Part shown: positions 63,960-64,000 of the stretch, in pieces
How positions within the stretch are numbered: the stretch's first letter is position 1
Layout: each line of letters begins with the position of its first letter
From: RGIG4034 sp045576455
Lineage (GTDB): Bacteria > Bacillota > Clostridia > Lachnospirales > Lachnospiraceae
Direction: 5' to 3'
NCBI GenBank assembly: GCA_045576455.1
Contig: JAZNGM010000001.1
Span: forward strand, 186,001-250,000
DNA length: 64,000 nt
The notes under the pieces: generated by a model
Database searches by the model: none
What the model was told of the DNA's origin: nothing
Seen by the model: the letters and a program-made list of their open reading frames with translations, nothing else
Made by a program: the position numbers and the translations under genes

Positions 63960-64000
63960 ATGAGTTTACTGAAAAAAAGTAAGCATGTATATGCAGCCAT
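63960..64000 (+). CDS. Start of a further operon gene (truncated by window end)
   Basis: An ATG at 63960 with TGGAGG six bases upstream opens a frame of 13 codons (MSLLKKSKHVYAA) to the window end. It directly follows the dehydrogenase stop codon, so the operon continues. Too short to identify. Confidence 0.6.
   Translation, partial: MSLLKKSKHVYAA

Noticed and set aside
20441..64000. Mobile element or prophage as carrier of the glycan region
   Set aside because: No transposase, integrase, attachment repeat or tRNA edge was seen; the region may still be horizontally acquired, but the sequence gives no direct sign.

Overview
The window looks like a chromosomal segment of an anaerobic, motile Clostridia of the Lachnospiraceae type. 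The supporting signs are low-GC coding sequence with Gram-positive style AGGAGG ribosome sites, an mbl-flgF-flgG rod cluster in the Bacillus/Clostridia order, a comF-yvyF pair, the cdaA-ybbR-glmM block, DUF3048 lipoproteins, a Spo0A-type DNA-binding domain and no outer-membrane genes. No rRNA, tRNA, insertion sequence, prophage or CRISPR array was seen. No stretch longer than about 270 bases lacks a gene.

Layout. Bases 1-15.6 kb are mainly core genes: the end of uvrB, uvrA, an mbl-type mreB with flagellar rod genes flgF/flgG and a rod-binding protein, recD2, comF, the yvyF-like flagellar gene, two unrecognised membrane proteins, cdaA, ybbR, glmM and an HPr gene. From 15.7 to 20.3 kb two minus-strand DUF3048 lipoprotein genes flank an isolated rfbD, followed by an AraC-type regulator transcribed divergently from gmd. 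From 20.4 to 64 kb nearly everything builds surface glycans.

Glycan region. The gmd-fcl-manC operon makes GDP-mannose and GDP-L-fucose. After a stand-alone Spo0A effector-domain gene, a first assembly operon (24.2-38.1 kb) holds a polytopic priming transferase, several glycosyltransferases, a Wzz-like protein with a degenerate kinase-like tail, an EpsG-like polymerase, a GT4 enzyme fused to a sialyltransferase-like domain, and a PglK/MsbA-like flippase. A minus-strand pair (38.2-40.2 kb) holds an N-acetyl sugar amidotransferase of the PseA/WbpG family and an unknown membrane protein. Divergent promoters near 40.3-40.4 kb then lead into a second operon, which runs beyond the window. It contains pseB, pseC, pseF and one long gene fusing PseI, a formyltransferase and PseG. 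It continues with an acyltransferase, wecE, membrane glycosyltransferases, an O-antigen-ligase-like protein, a bacillosamine-like set (PglF-, PglE-, PglC-like, with PglC fused to a FemAB/GNAT domain), a GT4 enzyme and a UDP-sugar dehydrogenase.

How it fits together. The most striking inference is a compact four-gene route to a CMP-pseudaminic-acid-type sugar. The usual N-acetyltransferase PseH appears to be replaced by an in-line formyltransferase, which predicts a 7-N-formyl pseudaminic acid. That group might be further modified by the adjacent amidotransferase, and the sugar might be transferred by the GT4-sialyltransferase-like fusion. Two different priming transferases suggest at least two separate glycans. 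Product predictions are inference from sequence families; no search could be run.
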